Origin: Scoparia ambigualis
Taxonomy: Eukaryota; Arthropoda; Insecta; Lepidoptera; Crambidae
Assembly (NCBI GenBank): GCA_963921215.1
Contig: OY992519.1
Coordinates: forward strand, 8,540,200 to 8,604,199
DNA: 64,000 nucleotides
Direction of reading: 5' to 3'
In this document: piece by piece, positions 1 to 9,621 of the stretch
Layout: each line of letters starts with the position of its first letter
Position numbering within the stretch: the stretch's first letter is position 1
The notes under the pieces: generated by a model
Database searches by the model: none
The model's input: the letters and a program-made list of their open reading frames with translations, nothing else
Told to the model about the DNA's origin: nothing
Program-made: the position numbers and the translations under genes

Positions 1-147
1 TTTTTTTCTCGACTGAAATGCATCGGGAGTATCTTAATACAATATATTAAGAGCTTAATATGTATATTAGAGATATCAATTACCTACGTTTGCAGATTAT
101 GTTGATTGAAGAAGAACTTGTAAATTATGATTAAAAGAAAGTTGGTG

Positions 148-342
148 AACAGCCTTTAGGTAGCAGTCCTACTGCTAGACAAAGGTCTCCATAATTGAAG
201 TCATCGCTACAATTGATGGGTTGGTGATCACAAACCCTGGTATGCAACAAAAAACCTAAAACACACTTTGCCCGACCTGGAAATTGAACCCGAGACCTTC
301 GGGTATCGGACCGAGCGCTTTGCCACTCGGCCTCCGAGGCGT
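148..342 (-). repeat. tRNA-derived SINE copy
   Basis: Read on the minus strand this begins with a tRNA-like head. An A-box-like stretch (GGCCGAGTGGCAAAG, near 320-335) and a B box (GGGTTCAATTTCC, near 280-293) form an internal RNA polymerase III promoter. A body follows that ends near CAGTAGGACTGCTACC. The phrase CTAGACAAAGGTCTCC on the plus strand is common in lepidopteran short repeats, and a related fragment lies at 20719-20800. It is a dispersed pseudo-tRNA repeat, not a functional tRNA gene: I see no clean acceptor stem. The ends are approximate. Confidence 0.65.
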
Positions 343-1039
343 TACATTGGATTAATTATAATAATATTCGTGCTAAAAGTCGAAAAAACGGTTGGCTAGC
401 AGGAATAACCTGCTTTGATATTCGCACGTTTTGATATTTGCAATATTTGCAATAAATAAGTAATCGCGATTTGACGAAATTAGTAGCTAATACTTTAAAA
501 AGTCTTAAGTTACGATATAATTAAATACAATATTTATAAAAAATATATAGGCTATAAACCATGAAAGGTATGTTATGCTAAAGCAAATTAAAAGTACTTG
601 TTATCATTGTATACAAAAGTAACTTTTGGTTAAAAACCCTCCGTAAAATCGGCTTTACTTCATTTCGTGATCTACATTCAAGGTGCTCTAGCTGCTAGTA
701 GTGAGTGATACTTCCGTAGTGTAACTTCCTGTTCTTCCTGCTCAAGATCTTCCTCAACAAGAAATGTGAGTAAGTGTTTTATTATGTACACACACACACA
801 CACATATTATGTTACCTGCATATCAGTCTGCCGCGAAATGTAAAATTTTCTCAATAAACTTTGAACTTTATGTCAATGGCATGTGGTTGAATATTTATTG
901 AAGAAATTTGTAGTTTTGGATAGTCTCCTGTGCAGGCGGCTGTACTACGATACGTATTTTTTAATAAATTCAGTTAAATTCTCCCTGGGTTGTCTTAATT
1001 CACATAAATAATCATTTTCGAATCATTGCAGTCCTCAAC
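343..1039. other. AT-rich stretch without recognised gene
   Basis: I see no supported coding sequence. A short (CA)n run lies near 788-803. A pyrimidine tract ending CTCAAG near 745 and a GTGAGTAAG donor-like site near 767 could bracket a tiny upstream exon of the gene that follows, but the phase cannot be tested from the window. Confidence 0.35.
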
Positions 1040-1165
1040 GACACATTGATTAAAAGCGCCCGGCCTGCAATTGCTAAGGTTAAGCAACTTTCGCATAGGC
1101 TTGCCTCCTGATGGGTGACCAATTTATCATCTCGTGCTCCTACGTGTTTCGAAAGGAGTGTTGAT
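1040..1165 (+). repeat. SINE fragment with 5S-rRNA-like core
   Basis: The stretch around 1076-1120 (AAGGTTAAGCAACTTTCGC, then GATGGGTGACC) strongly resembles the internal promoter of insect 5S rRNA (AAGTTAAGCAAC and GGATGGGTGACC). The following CTCGTGCTCCTACGTGTTTCG matches a motif I recognise from lepidopteran SINEs. It is a degenerate 5S-like SINE copy rather than a 5S gene, because the flanking helices are absent. Boundaries are approximate. Confidence 0.5.
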
Positions 1166-1263
1166 AGCATAAATAACGTTTTATATATGTTATAAATAAA
1201 CAAGTTATGTGTCAGTGAAACAAATCGTTTTATGGTACTAATAAAATTATTTATCTATTTCAG

Positions 1264-2073
1264 GTCTGACTCCGAGTTTGAAACAGCATCATCGTACTCT
1301 GCGCCGGCGCCGTTGGTTGTCGAGCCTAAGAAAAAAAAAGCGGCAACCAAACGCAAAACTTCCTCAACACCCGAAAGGTATTTGATTGATATAAACACTT
1401 TAAATAAACTAAGTATGTCAAACCAGTCTCATTACTACTTTGGGATGTATGCAAAGGATTGCGAGTTCGATTCCCGCACCGCTACAAATGTGTTATTAAA
1501 ATAGATAAAATTTGTATCGTGTTTTGAATATTTGATTTACTTATGTTGTTGATAATCAAAGTCCTTAATTTTTTTTAGAACAATCTATGTAATATGGATT
1601 TTTATTGACTGTTTTATATTTATTTTAAACTAATCTAATCAGGTCAAAGCAGGTTGTTGTGTAAAAATATGTACGTGTGTTAATAATTGTAATGTTTTCT
1701 TTCCAGCGCCAAACCTAAACGAGATCTTTTCAAGATCTTACGATTAGAGGAGAAAAAATCAACAACTGGATCGAGCTCGTCCGCCCCAGTAAAACTATTA
1801 TCATCATTTACAAGCCGCGTGTCGAATGGAACAGCTCGTCGAACTGCAAACCTCAAAGGCCAGTTCTTCATAGACCTGAAGGTCTACCACACGGACGACG
1901 CGAGCAGAGCCGATCCTAAGGAGCGGTACAAAGACGCGTTGGCGAGCGTGAAGCTCCAGTGCGACGAACACTCCCCACCCTGGGAGACTCTGCAGGCTTT
2001 TTTAACGGAAGCGTATTCTCCGTTTGAGGGCAGCGAGCCTCAATTTTATTCAAATAAGATTAGTTTTAAATAA
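1264..2073 (+). CDS. last two exons of an unrecognised host gene
   Basis: Two exons are supported by splice sites and phase. Exon one (1264-1377) follows a TATTTCAG acceptor and ends at AAAG/GTATTT. Exon two (1707-2073) follows a CTTTCCAG acceptor and ends in TAA at 2071-2073. Exon one leaves two bases that are completed by the first base of exon two, and the joined frame is open throughout. The encoded C-terminus has about 160 residues. A lysine-rich patch (EPKKKKAATKRK) suggests a nuclear localisation signal, a Ser-rich linker follows, and then a compact tail ends in QFYSNKISFK. GC-rich codon use differs from the AT-rich transposon next door, which favours a host gene. I do not recognise the family. 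Upstream exons lie outside or are too small to call. Confidence 0.6.
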
Positions 2074-2221
2074 TGTTTATCGTTATATAAATTTTCCATT
2101 TTCTATTTTATTTTCATTTTGATTACTTATTTACCTGAACGACATTAGTATTTCAGTTATCGTTATTTGATTGACAAATTAATTACTCAAATTTTTAATT
2201 GATATCATTAATACTACTACC

Positions 2222-2237
2222 GGTGTACCGGTACACC
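2222..2237. repeat. 16-bp perfect palindrome
   Basis: GGTGTACCGGTACACC is identical to its reverse complement. It lies between the host gene stop and the start of the Polinton polymerase. It could mark an element end or a regulatory dyad. No partner copy was found at the other side of the element. Confidence 0.5.
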
Positions 2238-2299
2238 TAGGTATTCCTTTTAAAGTATTTCATATTAAATTCTACAAGTCCAATTTAAGATTTATTGTA

Positions 2300-5200
2300 A
2301 TGCCGTTTTGTGTGGTATGCGGTATACTTGTAAAAAACAAGTCCTGGGTAGGTCATTTACGTAGTAATTTACATAAACAAAATAATTGCAGCGGAACAAT
2401 TAATATTGATGGTGTTCGAGTGTTAGAGTCAGCGTTTCGCAATCGGATCGTTGCCTACAGGATTGACGCAGCAACTGAACCTGCTCGCGCATGTTTGAAC
2501 TCTTTTTTGCAATCGATTCGTAATAATATACTAAAACTTATAAACGAATCTTTACAAAAACATACCACCATCAAGGTGAACTTCGAACTGTTTTCTAAGT
2601 TTTTGATGATCGCAGATAACAGAGAAGTGACAAAATCTTTTGGAACTAAAAATATAATTTTATATCGCAATTATGACTTTGAGAACCTATTCGAGGTGGT
2701 CCAAAATACTCTTAAAAATAAAATGGAAGAGTACGAGACTCAAGACAGTGGTTGGAGTTTTTTATGCAATCTATGTCTAGAAATCAATATTAATAAGTAT
2801 CAACCATTGGGCGGTTCTAGTTACATCGATTTGCCAAAACATATAAAAAATAAAAAAGCTTGTCTAAACATCAAGAACAGAGATCAGTGTTGTTTTTTGT
2901 GGGCGGTAACAGCAGCTCTTTATCCAGCATCTCGACACCCCGAGAGAGTGTCATCTTACCCTAATTTTAGTACTGTTTTGAACACGTCAAATTTAACTTA
3001 CCCTATAACTTTTTCTGATATAAAAATATTTGAAGAGAATAATCCAAGGTTAAAATTCTTAATTTTTGGTTTAAATAACAAAAATGTAGTGGGTCCTCTA
3101 TACAAATCACAAGCCTCCAGCAAAGATAATAAAATTACTATACACATACTTATGATCGAAAGAGGTAGAAAAACACATTATTGTCTGATCAAGGAATTAT
3201 CTCGTCTTGTAAGAAGTCAAATAACGTCTCATCACAGCAAGCTATATTTTTGCGATACTTGTTTAATTTTTTTTACTACATCTGAACAACTAGATAGACA
3301 TATTTGTGAAGGGGTCGTAACAGTATTGCCAAACAGAGGATCAGTAATTAAATTTAAAAATTTTGAGCGCAAACAAAGCGTGCCTTTTGTGATATATGCT
3401 GATTTTGAGACGCTTTTACAACCAACTGATGATCAACCGGATACAAGCTGCACATCAACTTCACATCGTCATATACCAGCTGCCTTTGCATACCACGTTG
3501 TGTGTACGGAGGATTCAAGTTACAACCGATTTGTTTCTTATCGAGGGTCAGACTGCGTTGACATGTTCATCGAATCTATTTATAACGATGTAAATAAGAT
3601 AAACAAAATAATGCACAAAAATAGAACAATGATTTTTGATGAACATGATGCTAAACAATTTTCAAGTGCTACCCGGTGTCACATTTGCAGTAATCTTTTA
3701 TTTTCTGACCGGGTTCGCGATCATAATCATTTGACCGGACGATACCGCGGGGCGGCGCATAGTATTTGTAACTTGCAATACAAGCAACCTTCGTTCATAC
3801 CGATATTTTTTCATAACTTGGCGGGTTACGATTGCCACTTGTTTATCATGAAGTTAGGCGAAGCGCCGGGAGCTATAAAAATAATACCAAAAACAAAAGA
3901 AAACTATATTTCTTTTACAAAATTTGTTCCCGTCTCAAACAGTGAATTCGTTCAACTGAGATTTGTAGATTCATTAAAATTTTTGGGAACTAGTTTAGAC
4001 AAATTGACAAAGACCATGCAAATATCAGATTTTCGGTATTTACATGACTTTTTCCAAAATGAGCACCAATTTTGTCTCCTTACCCGTAAAGGAGTCTATC
4101 CTTACGAGTACATGGATAGTTTTGAACGTTACAAGGAGCGATCGCTTCCGTCAAAAGAAAATTTTTACAGCGCGCTTAATAAGGAAATAATTAGTAATGA
4201 AGACTATGTTTATGCACAATCCATATGGTCTGAATTTAATATTAAAAACCTAGGTCAATACACAGATCTTTATTTAAAAACGGATGTCATTTTACTTACA
4301 GACATTTTCGAAAAATTTAGGAAGACCTGCAAATGTCATTACCAATTAGATCCTGCCTTTTACGTGTCAGCTCCTAGCCTATCGTTCGATGCAATGTTAT
4401 TGAAAACAGGTGTGGAACTAGAGCTAATCGATGATTTGCCTATTTTGAAAATGATCCAAGACGGTATTCGCGGAGGAGTTTGCATGTGCTCTCAAAGACA
4501 TTCTCAAGCAAATAATAAATATTTATCTGATTATGATCTTTCAAAACCCGATAAATTTATCGCTTACTTTGATTGTAATAATTTATACGGGTACGCTATG
4601 TCTTTATCCTTGCCGTTATCTTGTTTCAGTTTTCTAACACGCTGTGAAATAGATAAATTAAATGTTAGTAAAATTTCTGATGATGCTGAATATGGTTATA
4701 TATTGGAAGTAGATTTAATTTACCCAAAAGAATTGCATGACTTTCATAATGATTTTCCGTTTTGCCCCGAAAAATGTATACCACCGGGGGGTAAAAATGA
4801 AAAACTTGTTCCTAATTTGTATGACAAATATTTGTATGTTATACATTACGTGCACTTAAAAACTTGTTTAAAACATGGTCTTAAATTAAGAAATATACAT
4901 CGCGTAATAAAGTTTAAACAAAGTCCATTTCTAAAGCAGTATATAGACTTAAACACTAAACTGCGACAGGAGGCTAAATCAACTTTTGAACAAGATTTTT
5001 TTAAGTTATTGAATAACAGTATTTTTGGCAAGACATTAGAGAATAGTGAAAAACGGGTAAACGTGCACTTAGTGAATCAATGGAGTGATAGTAATAATAT
5101 TACCAAAAAACGGAACTCGGCAGGGAAGCTAATAGCCAAGCCGAATTTTCACAGTGCGACTGTGTTCAGCGAAAACTTGGTCGCTATACAATTAAAACCA

Positions 5201-5815
5201 GACCGATTGGTTTTAGACAAACCAATTTATATAGGTTTTGCGGTTCTTGAATTATCTAAGAGCCACATGTACGACTTTCACTATTCTGTTTTTAAACCGT
5301 TTTATAATAGTCGTTTAACAATGTGTTACACAGACACGGACAGTTTTATTTATGATATTCGTACTGAGGACTTATACAAAGATCTGAAAAACATATTTTT
5401 ACGCTATTTTGACACCAGCAATTATCCTTTGGAAAACGATTTCGATTTACCTCTTTTAAATAAAAAAGTTCCAGGTCTTTTCAAAGATGAAATGGGTGGA
5501 AGGTTGATTAAAGAGTTTGTTGGTCTCCGTTCCAAATTGTATTGCATAAAAACTGCCGATAACATCATAGTCAAAAAAGCGAAAGGTGTAAAGTCTTGTG
5601 TGGTAAGAGATTTTACTATTTCGGACTATGAAAAAACATTATTTCAAGGCGATGTTGTAAGGAAAGTAAATGTTTTGTTTAAAACGATCAAACACACTAT
5701 ATTTACGCAGTCTATTAATAAAATAGCGCTGTCAAACGATGACGATAAGCGTTTAATTTCTCAGGATAAAATATCTACCAGGGCTTGGGGTCATAAATCT
5801 CTACTGAAATATTAA
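2300..5815 (+). CDS. Protein-primed family B DNA polymerase
   Basis: This is the replicative polymerase of the Polinton, expected to copy a linear genome from a terminal-protein primer. The 1171-residue frame is uninterrupted. Seen in order: an N-terminal CxxC..H..H finger (residues 4-26), a second finger near 325-340, Exo I (ADFETLL, about 366), a CxxC plus DHNHLTGRYRGAAH block (about 458-490) like the HNH/endonuclease VII fold, Exo II (FFHNLAGYDCHLF, about 503), Exo III (YTDLYLKTDVILL, about 653), Pol A (DCNNLYGYA, about 757), Pol B (NNSIFGKTLEN, about 904) and Pol C (YTDTDSF, about 1009). All catalytic aspartates of both the proofreading and polymerase sites are present. An AATAAA lies at 5932. 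The ATG at 2300 opens directly on the zinc finger, so it is a plausible start. Confidence 0.95.
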   Translation: MPFCVVCGILVKNKSWVGHLRSNLHKQNNCSGTINIDGVRVLESAFRNRIVAYRIDAATEPARACLNSFLQSIRNNILKLINESLQKHTTIKVNFELFSKFLMIADNREVTKSFGTKNIILYRNYDFENLFEVVQNTLKNKMEEYETQDSGWSFLCNLCLEININKYQPLGGSSYIDLPKHIKNKKACLNIKNRDQCCFLWAVTAALYPASRHPERVSSYPNFSTVLNTSNLTYPITFSDIKIFEENNPRLKFLIFGLNNKNVVGPLYKSQASSKDNKITIHILMIERGRKTHYCLIKELSRLVRSQITSHHSKLYFCDTCLIFFTTSEQLDRHICEGVVTVLPNRGSVIKFKNFERKQSVPFVIYADFETLLQPTDDQPDTSCTSTSHRHIPAAFAYHVVCTEDSSYNRFVSYRGSDCVDMFIESIYNDVNKINKIMHKNRTMIFDEHDAKQFSSATRCHICSNLLFSDRVRDHNHLTGRYRGAAHSICNLQYKQPSFIPIFFHNLAGYDCHLFIMKLGEAPGAIKIIPKTKENYISFTKFVPVSNSEFVQLRFVDSLKFLGTSLDKLTKTMQISDFRYLHDFFQNEHQFCLLTRKGVYPYEYMDSFERYKERSLPSKENFYSALNKEIISNEDYVYAQSIWSEFNIKNLGQYTDLYLKTDVILLTDIFEKFRKTCKCHYQLDPAFYVSAPSLSFDAMLLKTGVELELIDDLPILKMIQDGIRGGVCMCSQRHSQANNKYLSDYDLSKPDKFIAYFDCNNLYGYAMSLSLPLSCFSFLTRCEIDKLNVSKISDDAEYGYILEVDLIYPKELHDFHNDFPFCPEKCIPPGGKNEKLVPNLYDKYLYVIHYVHLKTCLKHGLKLRNIHRVIKFKQSPFLKQYIDLNTKLRQEAKSTFEQDFFKLLNNSIFGKTLENSEKRVNVHLVNQWSDSNNITKKRNSAGKLIAKPNFHSATVFSENLVAIQLKPDRLVLDKPIYIGFAVLELSKSHMYDFHYSVFKPFYNSRLTMCYTDTDSFIYDIRTEDLYKDLKNIFLRYFDTSNYPLENDFDLPLLNKKVPGLFKDEMGGRLIKEFVGLRSKLYCIKTADNIIVKKAKGVKSCVVRDFTISDYEKTLFQGDVVRKVNVLFKTIKHTIFTQSINKIALSNDDDKRLISQDKISTRAWGHKSLLKY

Positions 5816-6176
5816 TGTCGTTCAGTCTTTAAAAACAATACTTATTAGGTACTTTAATCATAATTAGGTACTTATAATGTTAATGCGTCTAAAATAAGAA
5901 ATACATATTATGTAGGTACATATTGATTTTGAATAAATTATTAAACAAATATACTTGTTGTTTTATTTCAAGTTGTTTATACACATACTAATTTAATTAC
6001 CTTAGATAATTTAGAAACACAAAAAAACTTGCTGGACTGCAATTATTTAGTAATGCAATAAATAGCTCGTAAGATCGAGTCCTAACATGTTTAATCAGAG
6101 GCGTGCTTGTCGCTGCGTCAGCAATAGGTTTTCTTTTACATGCAACTCACACATACTACAATGCGAAAACAAGAGG
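5816..6176. other. PolB 3' region, no gene
   Basis: AT-rich spacer. It holds the polyadenylation signal AATAAA at 5932-5937 for the polymerase transcript and leads into the promoter of the next plus-strand gene. I see no coding sequence. Confidence 0.6.
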
Positions 6177-6185
6177 TATATAAAA
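6177..6185 (+). promoter_or_regulatory. TATA box of the small spliced gene
   Basis: GTATATAAAAG sits about 70 bases before the ATG at 6255, the right spacing for a TATA box with a short leader. A matching TATA element lies the same way before the packaging ATPase on the other strand. Confidence 0.55.
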
Positions 6186-6254
6186 GCATTTTATAAAATT
6201 TATTTTCATAAGTCCCGCGCAGGTAACAGGCTACACGGAATTATTTTAACAACA

Positions 6255-6806
6255 TGGTAAGTAATTAATGAATTTCAACGAAATTTTCTTTTAATATTTA
6301 TATTTATGTTATAAATAGTTAATAATTGATTTATATTGTTTCAGAATACGCAAGACAACACTGAGTTTAACCTGCTAAACGAAGACCATGAGCGAACATC
6401 GATTCAACAATCACCTTCTCTATTAGACTATCAAGATGCGCAAGACCCACTTCAAGGTTTTGAGGAAATGTTCCCGCCTTGGGCTGTCGAACCTCAAAAT
6501 TCTCCGATGCAGCTCAAAATTCGCAGCACACTTAAAAGGAAACATAAGAAAAGATCTTTCTTAAAGCATTTTCCTAACCCACATCAATCGTTTGTTCTGA
6601 AGAGTACTCCAACAAAAGGACGTCGTTTGATTAAAATCGAAGTAATAGACTTGGAACAACGAGTGCCTAGAGAGACCGAGGAAGGCAAACCTCTGTTATG
6701 CGCGCAGTACGTGGTATCAGATGATGTGGATCATATTATGGATCAGACTGAAAGTGTCATAAATAATATATCAAAAAAATTGAGTGGTTATAGCTATAGT
6801 TTTTAA
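6255..6806 (+). CDS. Spliced small Polinton protein, unknown function
   Basis: The frame opens at 6336, but its likely start is upstream. ATG at 6255-6257 is followed at once by a GTAAGT donor (6258), an 87-base intron ends in TTGTTTCAG (6344), and the frame resumes at 6345 in phase 0. Exon one therefore contributes only the initiator Met, giving 154 residues. The protein is acidic and Asn/Gln-rich at the N-terminus, has a basic patch (LKRKHKKRSFLKH, about residues 62-74) that may bind DNA or direct nuclear import, and ends in a Ser/Tyr-rich tail. No known domain is recognised. It shares orientation with the polymerase but has its own TATA box. An alternative is an in-frame start inside exon two. 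Confidence 0.7.
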
Positions 6807-7087
6807 CGTCTATAGGTATTTCTTCAATTATTTTTAAATTAAATTTCTCGAGTAGATATTATGCGTAACATCATTAGTCACGTATAAATTTGCAGAGATA
6901 CATTTTATGAATAGTTTGATTAATGTTAAGTTAATTAAGTTTAATGTACTTTTCTAAATTTGTAAATATAAAATATCACTGTATTATTGTATTCCATAGA
7001 TAGTAATAATTAAAATAATTATGAATAAAACACTAATTTCAATAAAGTTTTTTTATTAAAAACAATATTACATATTACACACTAAAA

Positions 7088-7561
7088 TTATTCAGATAGA
7101 TACCACTTTTTAATACATATCGCATTTTTAAGAGCACATGCATTTTTATGACTAAAACAATTAAAACTAGATTTACATTCACAATAACTTTCATATAATG
7201 ATGCAAAATTAGGGCTTCCTTTTTCTTCAATATCTATCAAAAAACAATTATCGCATAATTCTTTAATCCATTTCTGTTTTTCTAGACCTTTCATTATAAT
7301 AGTTCTGTTTTGTAAAATTGGAATAACTAATCTTTTAAATTCTCTGTAGTCGATGTTTCCTTCGCTCCAATAGATACCTCTATTCTTTTCAATCCACTTA
7401 ACTCTCCTTTTTTCATCAGAAGACAACTTTAGGTAAGAATATGGAGGTTTTATCAAATAAACCAGAGTGAATTCTTTCGTAGACAATGCAAACTCCTTTA
7501 TAATGAAATTATTTTGACAATTTTTGAATCCTTGAATATCAACGAAAATACTGGAGCTCAT
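7088..7561 (-). CDS. 157-residue conserved Polinton protein
   Basis: Last gene of the minus-strand virion cassette. Its ATG (7559-7561) overlaps the TGA of the capsid gene as ATGA. The N-terminus (SSSIFVDIQGF) followed by the block KPPYSYL...RRVKWIEKNRGIYW and a late Cys/His-rich tail (CECKSSFNCFSHKNAC) look like a family I have seen in arthropod Polinton neighbourhoods. The early VDIQGF motif would fit the first strand of an RNase-H-like or DEDD nuclease fold, but this is an inference and no full catalytic set is obvious. An AATAAA on the minus strand lies just beyond the stop. Confidence 0.7.
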   Translation of the reverse strand: MSSSIFVDIQGFKNCQNNFIIKEFALSTKEFTLVYLIKPPYSYLKLSSDEKRRVKWIEKNRGIYWSEGNIDYREFKRLVIPILQNRTIIMKGLEKQKWIKELCDNCFLIDIEEKGSPNFASLYESYCECKSSFNCFSHKNACALKNAICIKKWYLSE

Positions 7562-8772
7562 GATATCTTGCGAACAATATTGCTTAGAGGTTTATATTCC
7601 ACGATACAATCATTCAAAATCAAGCAATATGCTGACGTCTGGTCTGGTATCTCTATGTGACTCTCCAATTCTAGGCGAATGTTAACGACGGGTCCTGTTT
7701 TTACGTTATCGTTTTGTCTTGAGCAATCTATTACGAATAGTGGTGCAATATCTTTAAATTCTTGGGCACTTAACAACGAGCTAGATCTACGTCCGTAGTA
7801 AGACTGTTGAAAGTTAACATATTGTTCATATATTAAAGCAAATTGATGGTTTGTAAAGTTGGTATTGTAACTTTCATATGGATAATATGTCGAGTTTAAA
7901 TATACTTTAAGATCACGTAAATTACAGTGATCGAATTGCGTCATATCTTTATACGCATCATTTTTTCTATTAGTTTGCAACCCGAGAATCACATATCGGG
8001 GTTTTTCAATTTGTGTAGATGTTTTTATTGACCAGGTGTGTTTTGTGGTCTTTGGGAGCAAAGGGTATTCGTAAAGATCCCAGTTCCGAAACGCTAATTG
8101 TATTGGTCTGTCTTTCTCAAGAAGTTTAAGTAAGTTAATTTTCTCTCTGTCTGACACTTTAATATGAGGCACCCTCCAAATGATTTTATGTATTTCAATA
8201 CTTTCTACCTTTTCGCCTGTATTAAGTTTTAATGCATTGAGATCAGTGTTACTTCGTAGAAGTACGAGCTCGTGCTTACAATTTACAATTACTTTTTTAT
8301 AGTCCTCCGCAAATCCTAATATGTGACTAAGTGGGATAGATGCAGAAAAATGACCTTCAATAATATTTTTAGTGCCTTGTATGTCCCAACCCCACGCTTT
8401 CGATATCTTTGATTCACTGTCATTCATGGACATTAAAGATTTCATAGTTGTGGTAATCCCTGCATTCTTAACTTTATCTATTTCAACACCGTTCAACTCA
8501 TAACGTATATCTTGGAAAAGATACATAAAAGGGTTATTTGTGAAGTGAAAAAATTGAGCTTTATCCTTCTTATCGCTTTTGAAAACATTGACCACCCCCT
8601 CTAAATATAACGTGCTTGCACATGGAAGTACATATAGGTCTTGCTGATTTATTGGGATTCTTATTTCATCGTTTTTATTGAAACTGGCTATGTACGGTTT
8701 GTAAGAATGAGTTTCAACACGTTCTATAGAATTATCGTAGACAGTTGGATTGGTAATATTTAAGATACTCAT
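7558..8772 (-). CDS. Hexon-like major capsid protein
   Basis: Predicted double-jelly-roll shell protein of the Polinton virion. The 404 residues are rich in beta-type segments (RIPINQQDLYVLPCASTLYLEG, IPLSHILGFAEDY, KPRYVILGLQTNRKN) and lack any enzyme motif. Its place after the penton-like gene, and its near-full frame, fit the capsid. It is shorter than the roughly 600-residue capsid proteins of some Polintons and virophages. The ATG overlaps the stop of the 49-residue gene (ATGA), and its own TGA overlaps the next ATG. The capsid call rests on family resemblance and synteny; a structure prediction would settle it. Confidence 0.7.
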   Translation of the reverse strand: MSILNITNPTVYDNSIERVETHSYKPYIASFNKNDEIRIPINQQDLYVLPCASTLYLEGVVNVFKSDKKDKAQFFHFTNNPFMYLFQDIRYELNGVEIDKVKNAGITTTMKSLMSMNDSESKISKAWGWDIQGTKNIIEGHFSASIPLSHILGFAEDYKKVIVNCKHELVLLRSNTDLNALKLNTGEKVESIEIHKIIWRVPHIKVSDREKINLLKLLEKDRPIQLAFRNWDLYEYPLLPKTTKHTWSIKTSTQIEKPRYVILGLQTNRKNDAYKDMTQFDHCNLRDLKVYLNSTYYPYESYNTNFTNHQFALIYEQYVNFQQSYYGRRSSSLLSAQEFKDIAPLFVIDCSRQNDNVKTGPVVNIRLELESHIEIPDQTSAYCLILNDCIVEYKPLSNIVRKIS

Positions 8773-8918
8773 TTTAGCAGTCCAAGCAATTTCAGGAATT
8801 GTTTATTTTCTGTCGTTAATTTATATCTTTGAGCACGAGTATGTGTTGTCTTTTGAATTGCACGATTACTACTAATCTTTTGACTATTTAGAACGGTATA
8901 TTTATTGTATTCAATCAT
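8769..8918 (-). CDS. 49-residue basic protein between penton and capsid
   Basis: A small open frame fills the only gap between two capsid genes. The ATG at 8916-8918 overlaps the end of the penton-like gene by 8 bases (ATGATTGA), and the TGA at 8769-8771 overlaps the capsid ATG by 4 (ATGA). The product is strongly basic, with about ten Lys/Arg, and its C-terminus is hydrophobic (FLKLLGLLK). It could be a core or DNA-condensing peptide or a capsid cement, but I recognise no homologue. The exact fit of both ends to its neighbours argues it is real. Confidence 0.65.
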   Translation of the reverse strand: MIEYNKYTVLNSQKISSNRAIQKTTHTRAQRYKLTTENKQFLKLLGLLK

Positions 8919-9621
8919 TCTTCTTTAAATGTAAATATATATGCACTTCTTCACCACGAAGATCAACCAGATTATTCTTGATATCCAATATTCTTATGTT
9001 AATACTATTGATTGTTTTTCGATTCACTGGAAAATATATAGTGTTCTTTGGTATTTCTATTATTCTGTAACCAGGAGGCACATTGGGTGCAAATTCATGT
9101 ATTATATGGCTTGATTTTCCATTTATAAATGAGCCGCTAACAATGTCACATTCGATTCGCACCACTGTCGTCGATAAAATGTTTACAGGAAGGAGCGACA
9201 CGTGGAATATAAAACTTTTTAAAAATACTTTTCCATAACCCAACAAATCTCCAATAGAATCTTGTTTGTCGAAATTAATATCTTTAGTGCAATATATTGT
9301 CGTTTTAAGGGTGTTGTTGTTGCAAAATAATTTAAATTCACAACTTTTTACTCTTATCTTTATAAAGTCATATATATCTTGGAGCTCGTAAGCTCCTTCA
9401 GGTATTTCAATAACTTCGTCAGTACCATAATAAAATTTATTGTTATTTTTAGTTATATTTGGTATAGAATTAAAAGTAGAAAAGTGTAACAAAGCACACT
9501 CATAATCACTATCGAGTTCCAAAGGTGGAGAATAATTGCTCGTTAATATTGAGCTTTTGCCTGTTGCGGACAACGTGAAAGACATCGTGAAAATGATCGA
9601 ATAAAACAACAAATGAATCAT
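8911..9621 (-). CDS. Penton-like minor capsid protein
   Basis: Probable single-jelly-roll vertex protein. The opening MSFTLSATGKSS...SPPLELDSDYECALLHF... is the pattern I associate with the penton-like protein of Polintons and adintoviruses, followed by beta-rich sequence without enzyme motifs. The first ATG (9619-9621) overlaps the protease stop as TAATG; a second Met twelve residues later starts the family-like core, so either may be used. The 12-residue extension is hydrophobic. The 3' end overlaps the 49-residue gene by 8 bases. Length 236 or 224 residues. Confidence 0.7.
   Translation of the reverse strand: MIHLLFYSIIFTMSFTLSATGKSSILTSNYSPPLELDSDYECALLHFSTFNSIPNITKNNNKFYYGTDEVIEIPEGAYELQDIYDFIKIRVKSCEFKLFCNNNTLKTTIYCTKDINFDKQDSIGDLLGYGKVFLKSFIFHVSLLPVNILSTTVVRIECDIVSGSFINGKSSHIIHEFAPNVPPGYRIIEIPKNTIYFPVNRKTINSINIRILDIKNNLVDLRGEEVHIYLHLKKND

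Noticed and set aside
276..342. tRNA gene on the minus strand
   Set aside because: The A and B boxes are present, but the acceptor stem and 3' end do not pair properly and a SINE body follows.
1056..1130. 5S rRNA gene
   Set aside because: Only the internal promoter-like part matches; the rest of the 120-base molecule is missing.
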